A stretch of DNA of 10,413 nt from assembly GCA_046760105.1 (NCBI GenBank), contig JBHIDJ010000108.1:1-10413 (forward strand), given 5' to 3'. Numbering within the stretch: position 1 is the first letter of the stretch; each line of letters opens with the position of its first letter. A program made the position numbers and the translations under genes. The DNA comes from JBHIDJ01 sp046760105. GTDB lineage: Bacteria > Pseudomonadota > Gammaproteobacteria > Acidiferrobacterales > SPGG2. Below, in pieces: positions 6,476 through 10,413 of this stretch. The notes under the pieces are model-generated. The model worked only from the letters and a program-made list of their open reading frames with translations, ran no database searches and was not told the DNA's origin.

Positions 6476-6661
6476 TCACGATCCCGCGAGCTTGCTGTGT
6501 TTGAAGACAATGGCTGTCGGCCGTTCATTGTTCGTCGATGTATCTCGGCTGCATCCGCCGATGACGATCGTAAGAGATAAGAGAACAACCAAGGCGCAGG
6601 CCGTACGAGTAAACAGAGACAGCGCGAGTGCCTTTAGTTTCTTCTGACGCAGGTCGATCAT
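6476..6661 (-). CDS. Small candidate lipoprotein
   Basis: This 61-residue reading frame is not recognised as a known family. Residues 1-36 look like a lipoprotein signal: basic N-terminus (RQKKLK), hydrophobic core ACALVVLLSLTIVIGG, then C37 in the lipobox-like IGGC. Processing would leave a lipid-anchored peptide of only 25 residues beginning CSRDTS; Ser at +2 would favour the outer membrane in a Gram-negative cell. An in-frame stop lies 15 bases before the ATG at 6661, so no earlier start exists, and its ribosome binding site is poor. It sits 58 bases after the acyl-ligase gene and 18 bases before yjbQ, all on the same strand. It may be a real short lipoprotein like those that serve as envelope accessory factors, a truncated remnant, or a chance frame. 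Confidence 0.5.
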   Translation of the reverse strand: MIDLRQKKLKALALSLFTRTACALVVLLSLTIVIGGCSRDTSTNNERPTAIVFKHSKLAGS

Positions 6662-6719
6662 TGGCGAAACGATCTAGTCGATGATGAAGCGTTGCAAAGC
6701 CTCCACTGTAGGCACTGCA

Positions 6720-9566
6720 CTATATGGGGCTTGCCGACTGGTCCAGATCGGGTTCACCGCTGCGACGCAAGATTTCCGCACGGGCCGCATCTCGCAAGGC
6801 AACAGCGGCCGACCAGTTACGCCCTTGAGGGTTGATCGGTGCACCGATGGTGACGCTTATCGCGCCACGGCGCGGGAACCACTGATTCGAACGGAGCTTG
6901 GCGCGGGTACCCCGAATCGTTACCGGCACGATGGGAACGTCGGCTTCCGCCGCGGCGACAAAGGCCCCCATGCGAAATGGCAGAAGTCCGGGTGTGCGTA
7001 CGAAGGTACCCTCAGCAAAAAAAGCGAGTGCCCGTCCTGTACGAGCAACACGTGCCGTGCGCCTTGCATCATCTACACCACGCTGCTTATCAAAACGTTC
7101 GACGTACTCGGCACCGAGGCGCCGCAGGAACACACGAGAAATAAACCGATCTTCAAGCTCGCGCTTGGCTACATAGCTGACGCGACGCGGTAGCACCGCG
7201 GTCAGTACAAGCCCGTCCAAGTAGCTCGAATGGTTCGCCACCAACACAAACGGACCGCTGTGTGGAACCTTAGCCAATCCGTCGACTCTGAGCTGCGTGC
7301 CCGAAAGCCACAGCAATAGACGGCCAGCTCCCCGGAAAATTGCCCAGCACCAAGACACGCGTGGTAGCAGCGCCATCGACAGCCACGTCAGGGGAGCGAG
7401 GCCTATGAACAAGACCCAGAAATAACCGGCGTAAAGGCGATCAGCGAACAGACGTTTTGACCGATGCAGTTGCGGCAACAGACCGGTCCACGCGAAATGC
7501 GCGAGCTGCCACCAGGCACCATGCTTGCCCGCACCAAGCTTTCCCCGTTGGTACAGCTCGCGGCTGGCGGCACGGCGTAACTTGCCGCTCGAAGTCTTAA
7601 GCGCCGTATGTGGTGGTGCCAGCACCACGTCGTCCGGCGGTACACCGACAAGGTCTATCGCGACGCTGTTGATCTGCTTGCGCAGCGTCTCCAAGACGCC
7701 GGCTTCGGTCTCGCGTGTTTCCGCCAAAATCACCAGGCGTTCGGTACCGGATGCGGCGTCAGTCGCGGGAAACGCGGCGACACATCCGCGCCGTATTCCC
7801 GGGATATTCGCGACTGCCTCTTCCAGCTCCGGCGGATAGATGTTGCGCCCCGCACGAATGATGACATCCTTGGCACGACCGGTAATGAAAATCTCGCCGT
7901 TAACGGTGTAGGCCAGATCCCCGGAGTCGAGCCATTCGCCATCGAAAAGGCGTCGGGTCGCCTCCGGATTTCGAAAATAGCCGCTGGTCGCTGAGGGCCC
8001 GCGAAATTGTAGCCGTCCCTCTTGCCGATCCCCGATTTCGCTTCCGGTCGTATCCACAATACGGACCTCGTGCTCGCGCAGCGCGTGCCCGGAACCGACG
8101 AACCGTAGCGCGTGCGTTTCGCTCTCACTGGCCGCGGTCGCTTGACCCTGACGCATAAACGGCTCGCGCATGATCCGATCGATCACCGGTGCTCGGCCTA
8201 ATGGCGGAAAGGCCAAACCGACTGAGCACTCAGCCAAGCCATACACCGGGTACATCGCTTCCTCACGAAAGCCGTAGCGGCGGAATCGCTCGGTAAACGC
8301 TTGCACCGTTTCGGGGCTTACAGGCTCTGCGCCGTTAGCGGCCATACGCCATGACGTAAGGTCGAGGCCCTCGATCTCACGATCTTCGATCTTGCGTAAG
8401 CAGAGCTCGTAGGAGAAATTCGGTCCCGCGGATAAGGTGCCCCGGTGCCGGTGTACCGCCCATAACCATCGTGATGGCCGCGCAAGAAAGGAGAGCGGTG
8501 ACATCAGGACCAGCGGGCAAGCGTGATACATCGTTCCGAGCCAGGCGCCGATGAGACCCATGTCGTGATACATCGGCAGCCAGCTAACAAAAACATCGGT
8601 GGAGTCTGCCTCGAGCGCTCTGCCCATGAGGCGGATATTGGCCAACAGATTACAGTGAGTGAGCACCACGCCCTTGGGCGCGGCCGTGCTTCCCGAGGTG
8701 TACTGCAAGAAAGCGATGTCGTCACTTTTCAGCGCCGGTCGCGTCAATGCGCCGTCCGTCGATACAAGCTCATCGACGGTCGTGACGTGCTGTAAGCACT
8801 CAACGTGTGACCTCAGCAAACGCGTCAACGGCTTCGCCTCGGGCACCGTAACCAGGATGGAAGCTTGCGCATTGGACAGAATGCCGGCGTGGCGTCGCAG
8901 ATGGTCCTCGATCTGTGCCAGCCGCGCTGGCGGATAGATCGGAACCGGAAGACCGCCGGCAAGCAGGATGCCAAAGAATGTGAACAGATACTCGTGACTC
9001 GTGGGCAACATGATGGCCGCAGTGTTACCTGGCTCAAGTCCCGCTTGCTGCAAGCCCGCGGCGACAGCCTCTGCACCGCGTAGAAGCGCACCATAGGTAA
9101 TCTCCTCCTCCTCCTTGGAATCATCCCTGATCAGATACACATGCGGGCGATCCGGATGGGTTTGCACGTGCCATTCGAGCACATCCAGCAATGTTTGCGC
9201 TTGCTCGGGGGCCGCCTGCGCTTCCTCCAGCGAGATCAGCTTGCTCTCTGGGGTAGTGGTGGCGACTGGCAGCGCCGCCGCACCAAGCACCAATCTAAGC
9301 AGATCGCGCGCGGTCTCTGCGGCTGCAAACGCTCGCTCCGATAGACTTATTCCAAACGCACGTTCAATGCGGGTAAGCAGCTCCACTCGGCTTAGGCTGT
9401 CGAAACCCAGATCATGTTCGAGTGCACTATCCAACGTCACCCGGATCGATTGCCGTTCTTGCTGACGCAACTCACGCGCCAGCTCGGTTACGATCTGGAG
9501 CAGTTGTCGCGTTTTGTCGTCGGCGTCCTTTAACGGGCTCGCGACTTCCTGTACGTCTACCGCCAT
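6720..9566 (-). CDS. ACP - fatty acyl-AMP ligase - PlsC acyltransferase fusion
   Basis: This 948-residue protein joins three enzymes. Residues about 20-95 are an acyl carrier domain with the phosphopantetheine site S57 in LGFDSLSRVEL. Residues about 125-675 are an adenylate-forming ligase of the fatty acyl-AMP ligase type: YTSGSTAAPKG (289-299), SWLPMYHDMGLIG (328-340), YGLAE (442-446), SGDLAY with D550, GRAKDVIIRAGRNIYPPELE (563-582), and catalytic K662 in SSGKLRR. Residues about 710-755 hold membrane-associating hydrophobic segments. A PlsC domain follows: NHSSYLD (H779-x4-D784), FAEGT (850-854), PFRMG (863-867) and VPIVPVTIRG (877-886). All key residues are present, so it could activate a fatty acid with ATP, load it on its own carrier and acylate a lysolipid or other acceptor at the inner membrane. 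E. coli Aas combines similar activities but in the order PlsC then ligase and without a carrier. Acceptor unknown. The ATG at 9566 has AGAGAG upstream. Confidence 0.92.
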   Translation of the reverse strand: MAVDVQEVASPLKDADDKTRQLLQIVTELARELRQQERQSIRVTLDSALEHDLGFDSLSRVELLTRIERAFGISLSERAFAAAETARDLLRLVLGAAALPVATTTPESKLISLEEAQAAPEQAQTLLDVLEWHVQTHPDRPHVYLIRDDSKEEEEITYGALLRGAEAVAAGLQQAGLEPGNTAAIMLPTSHEYLFTFFGILLAGGLPVPIYPPARLAQIEDHLRRHAGILSNAQASILVTVPEAKPLTRLLRSHVECLQHVTTVDELVSTDGALTRPALKSDDIAFLQYTSGSTAAPKGVVLTHCNLLANIRLMGRALEADSTDVFVSWLPMYHDMGLIGAWLGTMYHACPLVLMSPLSFLARPSRWLWAVHRHRGTLSAGPNFSYELCLRKIEDREIEGLDLTSWRMAANGAEPVSPETVQAFTERFRRYGFREEAMYPVYGLAECSVGLAFPPLGRAPVIDRIMREPFMRQGQATAASESETHALRFVGSGHALREHEVRIVDTTGSEIGDRQEGRLQFRGPSATSGYFRNPEATRRLFDGEWLDSGDLAYTVNGEIFITGRAKDVIIRAGRNIYPPELEEAVANIPGIRRGCVAAFPATDAASGTERLVILAETRETEAGVLETLRKQINSVAIDLVGVPPDDVVLAPPHTALKTSSGKLRRAASRELYQRGKLGAGKHGAWWQLAHFAWTGLLPQLHRSKRLFADRLYAGYFWVLFIGLAPLTWLSMALLPRVSWCWAIFRGAGRLLLWLSGTQLRVDGLAKVPHSGPFVLVANHSSYLDGLVLTAVLPRRVSYVAKRELEDRFISRVFLRRLGAEYVERFDKQRGVDDARRTARVARTGRALAFFAEGTFVRTPGLLPFRMGAFVAAAEADVPIVPVTIRGTRAKLRSNQWFPRRGAISVTIGAPINPQGRNWSAAVALRDAARAEILRRSGEPDLDQSASPI

Positions 9567-9587
9567 TAACGCGTGCTCTCTAGACGG

Positions 9588-9617
9588 GTCATATGCACAT
9601 CATGTCTAATGTGACAA
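9588..9617 (-). promoter_or_regulatory. Candidate promoter of the acyl-ligase gene
   Basis: In the 115-base divergent spacer, reading the minus strand, TTGTCA (complement at 9612-9617) resembles a -35 box with five of six matches. After 18 bases comes TATGAC (complement at 9588-9593), a four-of-six -10 box. Transcription would start about 15 bases before the ATG at 9566, giving a very short leader. No comparable pair was seen for gpmA on the other strand. The support is limited to these partial matches. Confidence 0.3.
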
Positions 9618-9681
9618 TGAATGCAACCCCCCAGCTATTGCCTCAGCCGCTAGCATGGAATGCCGGTAGCAGGCACAAAGG

Positions 9682-10407
9682 ATGCGCGTGAAGAAACTAG
9701 TGCTATTGCGTCACGGCGAAAGTCAATGGAACCGGGAAAACCGCTTTACGGGATGGACCGATGTGGGCCTGTCAGAGGCAGGCCAACGCGAAGCCGAACA
9801 GGCCGGTGAGTCGCTAAAGGCAGCCGGCTACGTCTTCGACCTGGCCTATACCTCCGTACTCAAGCGTGCCATCGACACGCTGTTGATCGTTATGCAAACC
9901 ATGAGTCAGACATCCATACCTGTGATCAAGAGCTGGCAGCTAAACGAACGCCACTACGGTGCCCTGCAAGGACTGAACAAGGCAGAGACCGCGGAGAAGT
10001 ATGGCGCCGAGCAAGTCCACATCTGGCGCCGGAGCTACACGACCCGGCCGCCGGCACTCGAGGCAGACGACCCGCGTCATCCGCGTTTTGATGTTAACTA
10101 CGACGAACTTGAGAACGTCCCACTACCCGCGACCGAGTCACTTAAAGACACGTTGGAGCGGGTGCTACCCTATTGGCAGGACGTGATCGTCCCCGTACTG
10201 CGTGAAGACAAGCGGGTGATCATCTCGGCCCACGGCAACTCCCTGCGCGCGCTCGTCAAGCACCTCGATGGAGTCTCGGATAACGACATCCCCAACCTCA
10301 ATATCCCGACCGGCGTGCCCTTGATCTATGAGTTCGACGACGAGCTCAATCCGCTGAAGCAGTACTACCTAGAGCCTGAGCCCGCGCCACATGCCGAGGT
10401 GGACTGA
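9682..10407 (+). CDS. gpmA: 2,3-bisphosphoglycerate-dependent phosphoglycerate mutase
   Basis: GpmA interconverts 3-phosphoglycerate and 2-phosphoglycerate in glycolysis and gluconeogenesis, through a phosphohistidine formed with 2,3-bisphosphoglycerate, in the cytoplasm. The catalytic set is complete: H11 in LLRHGESQWN, R62 in SVLKRAID, E89 in LNERHYGALQG, and H184 in SAHGNS. The substrate stretch RFTGWTDVGLS (21-31), the WRRSY region (115-119) and the C-terminal NIPTGVPLIYEFD are all typical. At 241 residues it is slightly shorter than the E. coli protein (250) but appears whole, with its TGA six bases before the right edge. The start is ambiguous: ATG at 9682 has AGG eight bases upstream, while GTG at 9688 has AAAGGA five bases upstream and gives the usual MKKLVLLRHG opening. 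It diverges from the acyl-ligase gene across 115 bases. No regulation is evident. Confidence 0.97.
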   Translation: MRVKKLVLLRHGESQWNRENRFTGWTDVGLSEAGQREAEQAGESLKAAGYVFDLAYTSVLKRAIDTLLIVMQTMSQTSIPVIKSWQLNERHYGALQGLNKAETAEKYGAEQVHIWRRSYTTRPPALEADDPRHPRFDVNYDELENVPLPATESLKDTLERVLPYWQDVIVPVLREDKRVIISAHGNSLRALVKHLDGVSDNDIPNLNIPTGVPLIYEFDDELNPLKQYYLEPEPAPHAEVD

Positions 10408-10413
10408 CGACCG

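Noticed and set aside
6681..7193. 170-codon plus-strand open frame
   Set aside because: It lies opposite the conserved PlsC end of the large fusion protein, and its translation is rich in Cys, Thr and Arg with no domain.

Overview
The window looks like chromosomal DNA of a Gram-negative proteobacterium, probably a gammaproteobacterium. GC is mixed to moderately high. Supporting signs are a periplasmic HtrA-type protease with a signal peptide, a small candidate lipoprotein, a cofactor-dependent phosphoglycerate mutase of the E. coli type, and a membrane acyltransferase fused to fatty-acid activation domains. Coding density is high. I saw no tRNA, rRNA, CRISPR array, transposase, phage gene or attachment site.

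Layout. The first 168 bases hold only the possible tail of an upstream gene. A tight plus-strand cluster follows: a family 2 glycosyltransferase (169-1056), a nucleosidase/phosphorylase-superfamily protein overlapping it by four bases (1053-1868), and six bases later a spore-photoproduct-lyase-like radical SAM protein (1875-2873). Next comes a roughly 130-base intergenic element built from seven-base repeats in opposing orientations (about 2884-3014). An aldo/keto reductase (3023-4000) and a VOC/glyoxalase-fold protein (4064-4516) complete the plus-strand block.

This block meets a minus-strand block head to head. In transcription order the minus block is: an exceptional 948-residue protein joining an acyl carrier domain, a fatty acyl-AMP ligase and a PlsC acyltransferase (9566-6720); a 61-residue candidate lipoprotein (6661-6476); a YjbQ-family protein (6457-6050); a short reading frame with an HExxH motif (6024-5944, doubtful); and a secreted HtrA-like serine protease with PDZ-like C-terminal regions (5926-4601). 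On the far side of a 115-base divergent spacer, gpmA (9682-10407) runs to the right edge.

How the genes may work together. The first three are almost certainly co-translated. The most economical idea (inference) is that the nucleosidase removes 5'-deoxyadenosine or a related nucleoside made around the radical SAM enzyme; the glycosyltransferase link is unexplained. The large minus-strand protein carries everything needed to activate a free fatty acid, load it onto its own carrier domain and transfer it to an acceptor at the membrane. It is the most unusual gene here. The remaining genes are recognisable housekeeping or stress functions.
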